A DNA stretch of 64,000 nt from Deltaproteobacteria bacterium (GTDB lineage Bacteria; JADJOY01), in NCBI GenBank assembly GCA_016713535.1, contig JADJOY010000021.1, positions 62,001 through 126,000 of the forward strand, in the 5' to 3' direction. Positions 38,426 through 47,238 of this stretch are shown here, piece after piece (position 1 is the first letter of the stretch; every line of letters starts with the position of its first letter). The notes below the pieces were generated by a model. The model saw only the letters and a list, made by a program, of their open reading frames with translations, was not told the DNA's origin and did no database searches. The translations under genes and the position numbers were made by a program.

Positions 38426-39601
38426 ATGTCGCGCCATCTCGCCGTCGTCGTCCACCGTTACGGCCCCGAGGTGGACGGTGGCTCGGAGGCGCTCGCGCGA
38501 CGAATCGCGCATGGCCTCGGCCGGGACGACGAGGTCGAGGTGTGGACCTCGTGTGCACGCGACTACCTCTCCTGGCGAAACGAGCTCCCGCCAGGCGATT
38601 CGCGCGATGGTCCGGTGACGGTGCGGCGTTTCCCGGTGGATCGTCCGCGTCGGATTCGATGGTTCGGCCGGCTCACCCAGCGCCTCGTCGCGGGACCGCA
38701 CACGCGCGCGAACGAGCTCGACTGGATGGTGCGGCAGGGGCCACGCGTGGTCGGGCTCGTCGAGGCCCTGCGCCGCGAGGGACGCTCGTTCGACGCCGTA
38801 CTCTTTTTCACCTACCTCTATTACCCCGCCTTTTTCGGGCTGCCGGAAGTGGCGGATCGGGCGGTGCTCGTTCCCACCGCCCACGACGAGCCGCCCCTTT
38901 ATTTCCGGATCTTCGAGGACCTGTTCGCGGCCGCGCCTGGGTTCGTTTTCCAGACCCCCGAGGAGCGCGACCTCGTCCGCCGCCGGTTCTCGATCCAGCC
39001 TCGAGCCGAGACCGTCGCTGGCGTGTCGCTGCGCGCGCCGGAACGAGTCGACGCCGATTCGTTTCGCCGCAAGTTCGGGCTCGAGGGGCCCCTCGTGCTG
39101 TGCGTCGGGCGCGTCGATCGGGTGAAGGGGTCCGTTCACCTCGCGGAAGCGTTCCTCGAGTACCGGGCGCGTGGAGGTGAGGGCACGTTGGTGTTTCTGG
39201 GCATCGTCCGGGCACCGATGCCATCGGATCCGGCGATCCGCTGCCTCCGGATGGGTCGAGGAGACGGACAAGTGGAACGGTCTGGGGCGGCCGACGTGAG
39301 CGTGATCGCGTCGCCCTACGAGAGCCTGTCACTGGCCTTCCTGGAGAGTGCGGCTGTCGGAACTCCGGTGTTGGCTTACGGTGTGTCGGCGGTGCTCGCC
39401 GGTCAGTGCGCTCGGTTCGGCGTCGGTATGACCTTCGCCGACTGGGCGGGCTTTCCCACGGCGCTCGACTCGCTCATGAAGGACCCCGCCCGCCGGCGGC
39501 TGCTCGGCGCGAACGGTCGTGCGAGCGTCGCAGCGCTGCCCGGCTGGGATGCGGTGCTCGACTCCTACCGCGCGGTGATCGACGGGGTACGGCGTTCATG
39601 A
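38426..39601 (+). CDS. GT4-family glycosyltransferase
   Basis: 391 residues from ATG 38426. The N-terminus HLAVVVHRYGPEVDGGSEAL and EVWTSCARDYLSWRNELPPG mark it as a paralog of the gene at 32076, also sharing LVPTAHDEPPLYFRIFEDLF. Donor domain: LVLCVGRVDRVKG near 226 and IASPYESLSLAFLESAAVG near 301. The 249 bases before it hold no convincing gene, so it probably has its own promoter. Its stop overlaps the next start by four bases (ATGA). Confidence 0.85.
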   Translation: MSRHLAVVVHRYGPEVDGGSEALARRIAHGLGRDDEVEVWTSCARDYLSWRNELPPGDSRDGPVTVRRFPVDRPRRIRWFGRLTQRLVAGPHTRANELDWMVRQGPRVVGLVEALRREGRSFDAVLFFTYLYYPAFFGLPEVADRAVLVPTAHDEPPLYFRIFEDLFAAAPGFVFQTPEERDLVRRRFSIQPRAETVAGVSLRAPERVDADSFRRKFGLEGPLVLCVGRVDRVKGSVHLAEAFLEYRARGGEGTLVFLGIVRAPMPSDPAIRCLRMGRGDGQVERSGAADVSVIASPYESLSLAFLESAAVGTPVLAYGVSAVLAGQCARFGVGMTFADWAGFPTALDSLMKDPARRRLLGANGRASVAALPGWDAVLDSYRAVIDGVRRS

Positions 39602-41413
39602 CCCGGGATCGACGGCGCGGCACGTGGACCATGGCGGGCGCGGCGCTCTTCCTGCTCGGCGCTGCGCTCTCCATCGACCCGTCGCGGCTACGCCGCGGGC
39701 CACCGCTGGATGGCGAAACGTCGCAGGTGCTTGCCGCCTACAGCCTGGCGCGTGATCACGACCTTCGGTACGACCGTCAGGATCTGGAAGATGCTGCGGG
39801 TTTGTTCGGTGTGGTCCCGGCCGAGCTGACGCTGGCGCAGACCGCGACCGGTGAGGTGCGCTACGTTGCATCCGGGCTGGAGCCGTGGCTGGTCTCGTGG
39901 CTGGTGCCCTGGCTCGGAGTGCGCGTTCACGCTGTTCCACGCGCTGGCGCTCGTGCTGGCGGCGGGTGTGGCCTGGTGGCGGATCGGCGAACGCAGCGCG
40001 CGCGGCGCCGCCTGGGTGCTCACGGCGCTGGCCGCATCGGCGCTGCCGATCTGGCTCCTTCGGTTCTCGCCGGAAGCGTACCGGGCCGCGCTGGTGCTCG
40101 CGGGCGTCGCGGTGCTGGCGCCGCGCCCGACCGCAGAGATCGAAGATCCCTGGACGATGCGTCCAGCGCACGCCATGCGAGCGGCTCGCGCGGTGACGGG
40201 TGGGGTGTTGCTCGGCCTGGCCGTGTGGGAGCTCGGCGTGAAGGGCCTGTGGTTGGTCCTCGTGCCGATCGTCGCGATGCCTCAGAGCATGGGTCGGGAG
40301 CGGCGCCGGGTGGTGGTCGGTCACGCGGCCCTGGCGTCGCTCGCGATCGTCGTGGTCGCCGCGGTGCTCCATCTGGCACCGCTCTCGCGCTTGCGTAGCC
40401 TCGACCCGTCGCGGCTCCCTCGAGAGGCTCGCGTGTTCACGAGCGCGCTCCCTCGCGAGAGTGGGGAGGACTTCTCGTCGCTCGGTGCCTTGGTTCCACG
40501 ATCGAGGGCTCGGCCGTCGGAGGTGCTGCGCGCGTACGCGTTGCGGGATGCGTTCGTGGGACGGTTCTCGGGTGCGCTGTGGTGGTATCCGTGTGCCGCG
40601 GTCGGCAGCGTCGTGGTGCTGCTGCGGCGCCCTCGGGCGTGGCGACTGGGGCTGATGATCGTCGCCGTCGCCGGTCTCGCTTCGCACGCGTTGGCGGATC
40701 CAGAGCGGATGGCCGGGCCGATCGACGGAGCGGGCCCAGCGGTGTCCGCGTCGCTGTACCCGTTGATCGTCGTGGCGGGTACAGGGGTGGTCGGCCTGCG
40801 GTCCCTGGTCGCCGCGTGGACGCTGGCCGGCGCTCTCCTCGGAGAGCCGCTGACCAATCCCCTCGCCGCGGTTCGCGAGCCAGCCCTCCACGCGCGGTCG
40901 CTGCCCTACACGCTCGTGCCGCTCGATGTGAGCCGGATCGGGCGCTGGCCCGGCGGGAGAACCATGGGATCCCCGGTGGGCGAAACCGTGCTCACCGACG
41001 TTCGCGAGAACGTGGACGTGGTCACCTCGGCGTGCGATCTCGTCGCGACCGATTCCGGGCCGACACCGCCGTGTTTCTGGACGCCCGGTGTGGACCCCGC
41101 CGAGGTCCTGGTCTGGAGCGCACGAGCGGCACCACCGCCCTACATGGTCCTGCGCGCTGGGCCCGTGGCGACCCAGGTCGAGCTCACCTTCGGCGGGTCG
41201 AGCGTGCAGCGGCAACTTGCGCCCGCCGAGATCGCGCGAGTGCCGATCGAAGCCCCGGGGGAGGGCTTCGCCGTCAGGCTCGATGGCCGAGATGGTTGGG
41301 CCTGGATCGTACGAGTGAGGTCCGGACGCGCCTTCCAGCCGGCGCAGGCGGGTGTGGGAAGGGACCGTCACTGGCTGGGCGTCCAGGTCGGTATCCCTGA
41401 CGGGTCGGATTGA
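39598..41413 (+). CDS. Polytopic membrane protein, possibly GT-C glycosyltransferase-like, with a frameshift
   Basis: About 604 residues after repair. Helix 1 is TMAGAALFLLGAALSI, followed by an outside loop (LDGETSQVLAAYSLARDHDL) of the kind seen after the first helix of GT-C enzymes. The frame breaks near 39925; removing one base gives LGVRFTLFHALALVLAAGV. Several more helices follow (SALPIWLLRFS, VTGGVLLGLAVWEL, LASLAIVVVAAVLHLAPL, IVVAGTGVVGLRSLVAAWTL). The C-terminal ~170 residues are soluble and probably periplasmic. No catalytic D-x-D pair is certain, so transferase activity is a guess from context: ATGA-coupled to a glycosyltransferase and followed by a sugar epimerase-type gene. Confidence 0.6.
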
Positions 41414-41420
41414 GCACACG

Positions 41421-42401
41421 ATGGACATCGCGGTCACCGGAGGCTCTGGCTTCGTGGGGCGGCACGTCGCACGCGCCCTCCTCGCTGCGGGTGCCTCGGT
41501 TCGGCTGCTCGTTCGCGACGCGGGGCGAGTGCCGGACGAGCTCCGGGATCGCTGTCGCGTCGTCGTGGGTGATGTCACTCGTCCCGAGACCATCCCCGCG
41601 CTCGTGACCGGTGCGACCCACGTCGTCCACATGGCCGCAGTGGTGGGAAGCGGTGGCACGGGGCTCGACGGATATAGAGCCGTGCACGTGAGCGGAACAC
41701 GAGTGCTCACGGAGGCCGCGGCGCGTGCGGGAGTCGAACGCTTCGTTCATCTGAGCAGCGTCGGCATCTACGGCGACACCGGCCCACTCGGCGCGAGCGA
41801 GGTGACGCCCGCGCATCCTCAGGATGCGTACGAGCTGAGCAAGTGGGAGGGCGAGGAGGTCGCGCGCGAGGTCGCATCTCGCACGGGGCTGCCGCTGGTG
41901 GTGCTGCGCCCCGCCGGTGTCTATGGCCGCTGGGATCGCCGCCTCCTCAAGCTGTTCCGCGGGGTCTCGCGCGGGCGGTTCGTGATGATCGGGCCTGGAT
42001 CGTGCCGGTACCACCTGGTCCACGTCGACGACGTTGCGGCCGCGATCGGCGCCGCGCTGGAGCATCCGGCGGCGGTCGGGCAGGATTTCATCGTGGCCGG
42101 GCCCGAGTCGGTCGTGTTGTCGGACCTGGTCGCGCGAGTCGCGAAGCTGGCGGGGCGAGCATCGCCCTCCGTTCGCATTCCGCTCGCGCCGGTGCTGCTT
42201 GCCGCACGGCTGACTGCCGCCGTTTGCCGTCCCCTGGGCCTCGATCCACCGCTCTATCCCGAACGAGTGGCGTTCTTCACGAAACAGCGGGTTTACTCGA
42301 TCGACAAGGCTCGCCACCTCCTCGGCTTCACGCCCAGAGTCGACCTGGACCAAGGGCTGGCTCGCACCTTGCTCGATTACCGCGCGGACGGCTGGCTGTG
42401 A
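41421..42401 (+). CDS. NAD(P)-dependent epimerase/dehydratase (extended SDR)
   Basis: 326 residues, extended short-chain dehydrogenase fold. NAD(P) site at the N-terminus [15 protein letters not shown] (G-x-x-G-x-x-G), [24 protein letters not shown], the catalytic SSVGIYG and YELSK (Y-x3-K), then [11 protein letters not shown] and [19 protein letters not shown]. The family acts on nucleotide sugars, steroids or hopanoid precursors; with glycosyltransferases around it, a nucleotide-sugar substrate is most likely, but this is not proven. The stop overlaps the next start (GTGA). Confidence 0.85.
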   Translation: MDIAVTGGSGFVGRHVARALLAAGASVRLLVRDAGRVPDELRDRCRVVVGDVTRPETIPALVTGATHVVHMAAVVGSGGTGLDGYRAVHVSGTRVLTEAAARAGVERFVHLSSVGIYGDTGPLGASEVTPAHPQDAYELSKWEGEEVAREVASRTGLPLVVLRPAGVYGRWDRRLLKLFRGVSRGRFVMIGPGSCRYHLVHVDDVAAAIGAALEHPAAVGQDFIVAGPESVVLSDLVARVAKLAGRASPSVRIPLAPVLLAARLTAAVCRPLGLDPPLYPERVAFFTKQRVYSIDKARHLLGFTPRVDLDQGLARTLLDYRADGWL

Positions 42402-43267
42402 GCGTGCGGCGGTTGTGGTCGATCGACGGGAACTCGCAGCGCCTCGACGGCGGCGCGATGTTCGGGAACGCCCCGCGCGCGCTCTGGAGCGCGTGGGCCA
42501 CGCCGGATGCCCACCACCGTGTACCGCTGGCGTGTCGGGGGTTGCTGGTGGTCGAGGAGCAGCGGACCGTACTGTTCGAGAGCGGCATCGGAGCGTTCTT
42601 CGAGCCGCGCCTGCGCGACCGCTTCGGGGTGGTCGAAAGCGACCATCGCCTGCTGACGAATCTCGCGAGAGTGGGTGTCGGTCCAGAGGACGTCGACGTG
42701 GTGGTGCTCTCGCATCTCCACTTCGATCACGCCGGCGGCATACTCGCCGCCTACGAACCGGAGAGCCCACTACGGCTGGTGTTTCCCAAGGCACGGTACG
42801 TGGTGAGCTTCGCGGCGCTTCGTCGAGCGTGCGAGCCGCACCCACGGGATCGGGCATCGTTCATCGACGGATTGCCCGAGCTCCTGCTCGGCACCGAACG
42901 TTGTGAGCTCGTCCGCACCGACCGCTCCGAGATCCTGGGTCCGGACTACCGCTTCTGGATATCCGAGGGGCACACCCCGGGCATGCTGCTCGGCGAGGTC
43001 GCGAGCGCCGACGGACCCGTCGTGTTCGTCGCCGACCTCGCGCCCGGTCGGCCGTGGGTGCACGTACCGATCACGATGGCCTACGACCGCAATCCCGAGC
43101 GTGTCGTGGACGAGAAGCTCGCGCTCTACGACCAGTGGCTGCCGCGCGGTACACGGTTCTTCTTCACGCACGACCCGGAGATCGCGCTCGCCCGACTGGC
43201 CCGCGACGGGCGCGGACGCTTTGGCACCATCGAAGAGCGAAGCTGCCTTTCGGGCGAACCGGCCTGA
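42398..43267 (+). CDS. Metallo-beta-lactamase-fold hydrolase
   Basis: 289 residues from GTG 42398. The zinc-binding motif [16 protein letters not shown] (H-x-H-x-D-H, about residues 106-121) is clear, followed by a third-ligand His in [12 protein letters not shown] near 191 and an Asp in [10 protein letters not shown] near 209. This is closest to the glyoxalase-II/lactonase/MBL hydrolase group with unspecific function. Coupled to the epimerase gene by a four-base overlap, and ends the plus-strand cluster, converging on sppA. Confidence 0.85.
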   Translation: MSVRRLWSIDGNSQRLDGGAMFGNAPRALWSAWATPDAHHRVPLACRGLLVVEEQRTVLFESGIGAFFEPRLRDRFGVVESDHRLLTNLARVGVGPEDVDVVVLSHLHFDHAGGILAAYEPESPLRLVFPKARYVVSFAALRRACEPHPRDRASFIDGLPELLLGTERCELVRTDRSEILGPDYRFWISEGHTPGMLLGEVASADGPVVFVADLAPGRPWVHVPITMAYDRNPERVVDEKLALYDQWLPRGTRFFFTHDPEIALARLARDGRGRFGTIEERSCLSGEPA

Positions 43268-43309
43268 GACGTGCTCTGCGCCGCTGGGGCCGAGCGGCCG
43301 CCGGAGTGG

Positions 43310-45013
43310 TCAGCGCACCCTGAGGCCGAACGGCAGTACGGCGAGCGGCTCACCTCCGACGCAGGTTCTCGCGAGAGTGAGCCAGACATCCACCACCGAG
43401 GCGCCCCGCGCGCTACTCTCGGCGAGGTGCTCGGCCAACCAGGGGACGAGCCCTCGTGCGCGGTGCATGGTCACGAGCTCGAGCGGTTGCGTCGGTGGGA
43501 TGTCGGCCTTCTCCCGCACCACGGCCAGCGCTCGTCCGATGCCACCGGTGGCGTCGACGAGGCCACGCTCGAGCGCTTGGCGTCCCGTCCACACGTGCCC
43601 TTCGGCGTGGAGCGCGGCCGCTTCGACGGTCGTGCGTCGTCCCTCTGCAACCCGCTCGAGGAAAACGCGATAGGTGTCCTCGAGGTGCTCTCGGAGCTTA
43701 CGGCGCTCTGCGCGCGTGAATCTCCGCGACTCCGAGAAGAGCTGCACGTTGGCGCCGCGCCCGTAGCCGTCCTTGTGCACTCCCACGCGGCGATAGAGGC
43801 GTCCGATCGAGACCTTGCCTCCGAAGACACCGATCGACCCCGTCAGCGTGGCCGCGGCTGCGACGATCGTGGTGCCCGGGGTCGCCACGTAGTATCCGCC
43901 CGATGCGGCGTAGTCGCCCATGGAGACCACCACCGGCTTCTTCTGCTTCGTACGTACCACCTCGCGCCAGATGACGTCGGACGCTAGCGCCGACCCGCCG
44001 GGACTGTCGACGCGAAGCAAGACCGCACGCACCGTGTCGTCGCGCCGCGCCCGCCGGAGCGCTCGAACCACGCTCGTGGACGTGGCGCCTCCCGCGCCGA
44101 CCTTCCCGCCGCCGCCCGATCGGATCGCTCCGACCACGGGCACCCACGCGACTCGAGCGGGCGCACCGTGGCGAAGCGGCCGCAGCCGGCGCTGGCGGAT
44201 CCGGTCGTAGCGCTGCGGATCCACCAGCTTGGCGAGCGCCTTCGGCGAGTCCTCACCGGCGAGCTCCACGAATACCTCGTCCTCGAACGCGAGACGGTCC
44301 ACGAGGCCAGCGGCGAGAGCCTCGCGTGCCAAGAACGGTCCACGATCGACGAGCTCGGCGACCTCTTCCTCGGTCTTGTTTCGTCCGCGCGCGACCGCCG
44401 CACAGTTTTGCTGGAAGAGGTCGTCGATCAGGGATGCCAGCGCCGCGCGCGCGTCGTCGCTGAGCGACGAACGGGTGAACGGCTCGACCGCACTCTTGAA
44501 GCGTCCGACCGGCTCGAGATCGACGTCGACCCCCAGCGTCTTCAGCGCCGGCCCGAACAACGTGACCTCGGCGCGAAGGCCCGCCCAGTGGATCGAGCCG
44601 GTCGGATGCAACACGAGCTGATCAGCGCTCGCGGCGGCGAGCACGTACGAGCGTGCGTCGGCAGACTCGACGAACGCGACGACACGTTTGCCCGCGGCCC
44701 GCACCGTCGCGAGCGCCTCGACGAGGCTCTCGACTTGACCCCACCCGCCATCGAGGGCGCCAACGGTGAGGACGATGCCCTCGAGCCTCGGATCGCGCGC
44801 TGCCTGATCGAGCAGCTCCACGACCTCCGGGAGGGACGGCTGGCGGTCCCGCAGCAGCCGGAGGACGCCACCCCGCATTGGGTCCTCGGCGAGCGAGCCG
44901 GCGAGGGTGATCCGCAGGTAGCGGTAGGGCCGAGCACCTCTCGTGGCGCGCAGGTAGGCGTTCACGAGCAGAGCTCGGGAATTCCAGAGGAGCCAGCGGA
45001 AGAGCTCGAGCAT
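43310..45013 (-). CDS. sppA: Signal peptide peptidase SppA, long form
   Basis: 567 residues, double-domain (67 kDa-type) SppA of the S49 family, which degrades signal peptides left in the membrane. The catalytic pair is visible: Lys173 in GRFKSAVEPFTRSSLSDDAR in the N-terminal repeat, and Ser371 in VVSMGDYAASGGYYVATPG in the C-terminal repeat; also VLLRVDSPGGSALASD and TLTGSIGVFGGKV. The N-terminus has only a short hydrophobic segment (FRWLLWNSRALLVNAYL) rather than a clear anchor helix. It is transcribed alone, convergent with the MBL-fold gene and divergent from the small membrane protein. Confidence 0.93.
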   Translation of the reverse strand: MLELFRWLLWNSRALLVNAYLRATRGARPYRYLRITLAGSLAEDPMRGGVLRLLRDRQPSLPEVVELLDQAARDPRLEGIVLTVGALDGGWGQVESLVEALATVRAAGKRVVAFVESADARSYVLAAASADQLVLHPTGSIHWAGLRAEVTLFGPALKTLGVDVDLEPVGRFKSAVEPFTRSSLSDDARAALASLIDDLFQQNCAAVARGRNKTEEEVAELVDRGPFLAREALAAGLVDRLAFEDEVFVELAGEDSPKALAKLVDPQRYDRIRQRRLRPLRHGAPARVAWVPVVGAIRSGGGGKVGAGGATSTSVVRALRRARRDDTVRAVLLRVDSPGGSALASDVIWREVVRTKQKKPVVVSMGDYAASGGYYVATPGTTIVAAAATLTGSIGVFGGKVSIGRLYRRVGVHKDGYGRGANVQLFSESRRFTRAERRKLREHLEDTYRVFLERVAEGRRTTVEAAALHAEGHVWTGRQALERGLVDATGGIGRALAVVREKADIPPTQPLELVTMHRARGLVPWLAEHLAESSARGASVVDVWLTLARTCVGGEPLAVLPFGLRVR

Positions 45014-45216
45014 CGTCGTGGGCGGAGTCCGTCGGGGGAGCCCGGAACCTACCAGAGCCCCCTGGAGGCGGCCATCCGCTGCGCGCGCCCGGCACGCGCG
45101 GCAGCGAGAGCGCGCCTCTGACGGGAATGCCCAGCTTCATGCCTACGAAGGGCTATGGTATGTACCCGAACGACTACGCGGTGGGCACAGGCCAAGGCCC
45201 GCCGCGGGAGGTTTCG

Positions 45217-45504
45217 ATGGCGCGAGAATGGCTCGACGAGCTGCGAGAGGTGTTGTTCGGAAGGGTGTTCCGAGCCGACTCCGAATCTGGCTTCCTTGCC
45301 CTCGTACGGCCCGTCGCGCCGTTCGACGGGAGAGGCTCCGCGCTGGTCGCGTTCGGTTCGCTGCTGGTGGTGATCGTCAGCATCGCGGCCGGTCTCGCGT
45401 CGTTGGCTGGTTTGCTCGCCGCTCTCGCGGCGATCTATCTCATCCTCGTCCACGTGTTCGGCATCCGCTTCGAGCCCCCCGAGGTCTCAGGCTTCGGCCT
45501 CTGA
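45217..45504 (+). CDS. Small membrane protein, unknown function
   Basis: 95 residues from ATG 45217, preferred over ATG 45127 because GGGAGG lies five bases upstream. A soluble amphipathic start (MAREWLDELREVLFGRVFRA) precedes two likely membrane helices, ALVAFGSLLVVIVSIAAGLA and LAGLLAALAAIYLILVHVFG, and a short tail. No family is recognised. It lies 18 bases before the REC/GGDEF hybrid and probably shares its transcript, so a membrane partner for that signalling protein is possible. Confidence 0.6.
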   Translation: MAREWLDELREVLFGRVFRADSESGFLALVRPVAPFDGRGSALVAFGSLLVVIVSIAAGLASLAGLLAALAAIYLILVHVFGIRFEPPEVSGFGL

Positions 45505-45522
45505 ACCGCGGGGGTGGCGGAT

Positions 45523-47238
45523 ATGTCGGTCGCCGTCGGCTCCGGTTCGGGACGATCCCTCGGGGAGCGCGCGGCTCACCGGGTGCTCGCGGTCGACGAC
45601 GATCCGTTGATGCTCGATGCCTATCGCCGCCAGTTCACGGGCAACGACTACCAGCTCAGCACGGCCACCGACGGCATCCAGGCGCTCGCCGCGATCCACC
45701 GCGACCCGCCCGACGTCGTGATCCTCGATCTGGTCCTTCCGCATCTCGACGGACTGCAGGTCTGTCGAGAGATCCGTCGCCACGGCATCCTCGACTCGGT
45801 CGCGATCCTCGTCGTCACCTCCCGGACCGAAAGCCAGCTCAAGATCGAGGCGTTGCGCGCAGGCGCCAGCGACTACGTCACCAAGCCGTTCGAGCCCGAG
45901 GAGCTCGACGCGCGTGTCCACGCTCACCTGAAGACCAAGGTGTTGCGTGACGAGATTCGCTCGATGCAGGAGCGTCTGGTCGCAGGCGGCAAGCGCGAGG
46001 CGGTGATCGAGCTCGCCGGGGCCGCCGCGCACGAGATGAACCAGCCGCTCACCGGCATCCTCGGGCGCGCGGCTCTTCTCGATCGGAAGCTCGATCCCGA
46101 GCACCCTGGCCGGCGCGATCTCGAGATCATCCGCGAGCAGGCGGAACGTCTCGGGCGGTGCGTCGCCCGCCTGGCTCGCGTCAGCTCGTACGACACCACC
46201 GAGTACGTCGGCGAGCGTCGCATCCTGGATCTGGAGCAGGCTTCCAGCACGCGAAGTGGCGCTCCGGCGGTGCTGGTGGTCGCGCGCACCGACGAGGTCC
46301 TCGAGAGCACACGCCTCGCGGCCTCCGCGGCGGGGCTGTCGGTGGCCACGCCGGGCACGAGCGAGTCGTTGGCCGCGGCCTGGGATCGCTCGCAGGCGGT
46401 CGCCTTGGTGCTCGAGCTGGCAGCGGGACAAAGTGCCTCGGATCTCCTCTTGGCCACCGCGAACCAGCTCTCGTCGCGTGAGATTCCGGCGGTGATGATC
46501 GATCCGGCCGGCGGCACGGTGCCGAGTGCGACGATCGAGCACCTCGGCGCGCTGGTCCCCGAAGGAGCACCGCCGACCGTCGCATCGATCGAACGCGAGC
46601 TTCGCCGCGCGCACCGTCTGGGACGCCTCCTCAGGCGTCTGGAGAGTCGGGAGCGTGATCTGGCCGCCGCTCGCACGCTGGACCCGCTGACGGGCTTCGC
46701 GCGGCGTGAGCACTTCGTCGAGGTGCTGCGGAGCGAGGTTCGCCGCGCTCGGCGATACGGGCTCGATCTCGGTGTCGCGGTGTTCGACGTCGACGACTTC
46801 GCCGCCATCAACGCCCGCTGGGGTGAGGAGATCGGCAATCGAGTGCTGCGTGACCTGGCGCTCGTGATCCGAGGGTGCACGAGAGAGGTGGATGTCCTCG
46901 GCCGTCTCGGTGGTGAGCTGTTCGGCCTCGTGCTGCCACACACCGGCGCGGACGACAGCGCCACGGCGGCCGACCGGATGTGCGGACGGGTCAACCACGA
47001 AGCGGAGGCGATCGTCGAGTCGATCCGCCGCTCCGTCGAGCGGACCAGCTTTGGCCTGGCCAGTCACGAGGTCCACCTCACCATCAGCATGGGCGTCGCG
47101 AGCGCGGGTGCGCCGGGCACGCTCGATCCCGAGGAATTGCTGGCGCGTGCGGAATCGGCACTGCATCGCGCGAAGATCGAGGGCAAGAACCGGGTCGTGG
47201 TGGACGACGGCCCGGTGGACCAATCGGTGCGCCCGTGA
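45523..47238 (+). CDS. Hybrid signalling protein: REC, HisKA-like, pseudo-REC, degenerate GGDEF
   Basis: 571 residues from ATG 45523 (GTG 45514 is also possible). Residues about 20-140: a complete receiver with acidic pair (VDDD), phospho-Asp about 69 (VVILDLVLPHLDG) and Lys (TKPFE). About 160-220: a dimerisation/His-box segment with His about 170 (AAAHEMNQPLTGIL) but no ATPase domain after it. About 248-365: a second receiver-like fold without acidic residues. About 387-565: a GGDEF domain (FDVDDFAAINARWGEEIGN) whose active loop reads GGELF, so the catalytic Glu is Leu and cyclase activity is doubtful. It might receive phosphate from a separate kinase and act by binding. Confidence 0.85.
   Translation: MSVAVGSGSGRSLGERAAHRVLAVDDDPLMLDAYRRQFTGNDYQLSTATDGIQALAAIHRDPPDVVILDLVLPHLDGLQVCREIRRHGILDSVAILVVTSRTESQLKIEALRAGASDYVTKPFEPEELDARVHAHLKTKVLRDEIRSMQERLVAGGKREAVIELAGAAAHEMNQPLTGILGRAALLDRKLDPEHPGRRDLEIIREQAERLGRCVARLARVSSYDTTEYVGERRILDLEQASSTRSGAPAVLVVARTDEVLESTRLAASAAGLSVATPGTSESLAAAWDRSQAVALVLELAAGQSASDLLLATANQLSSREIPAVMIDPAGGTVPSATIEHLGALVPEGAPPTVASIERELRRAHRLGRLLRRLESRERDLAAARTLDPLTGFARREHFVEVLRSEVRRARRYGLDLGVAVFDVDDFAAINARWGEEIGNRVLRDLALVIRGCTREVDVLGRLGGELFGLVLPHTGADDSATAADRMCGRVNHEAEAIVESIRRSVERTSFGLASHEVHLTISMGVASAGAPGTLDPEELLARAESALHRAKIEGKNRVVVDDGPVDQSVRP

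Noticed and set aside
38097-38558. Minus-strand frame with a helical-looking piece (LTHEVRALDERVRETAVL) before the gene at 38426
   Set aside because: It overlaps ppk and the next glycosyltransferase, the rest is Arg/Pro/Gly-rich, and there is no plausible start signal. The 249-base gap is better called intergenic.
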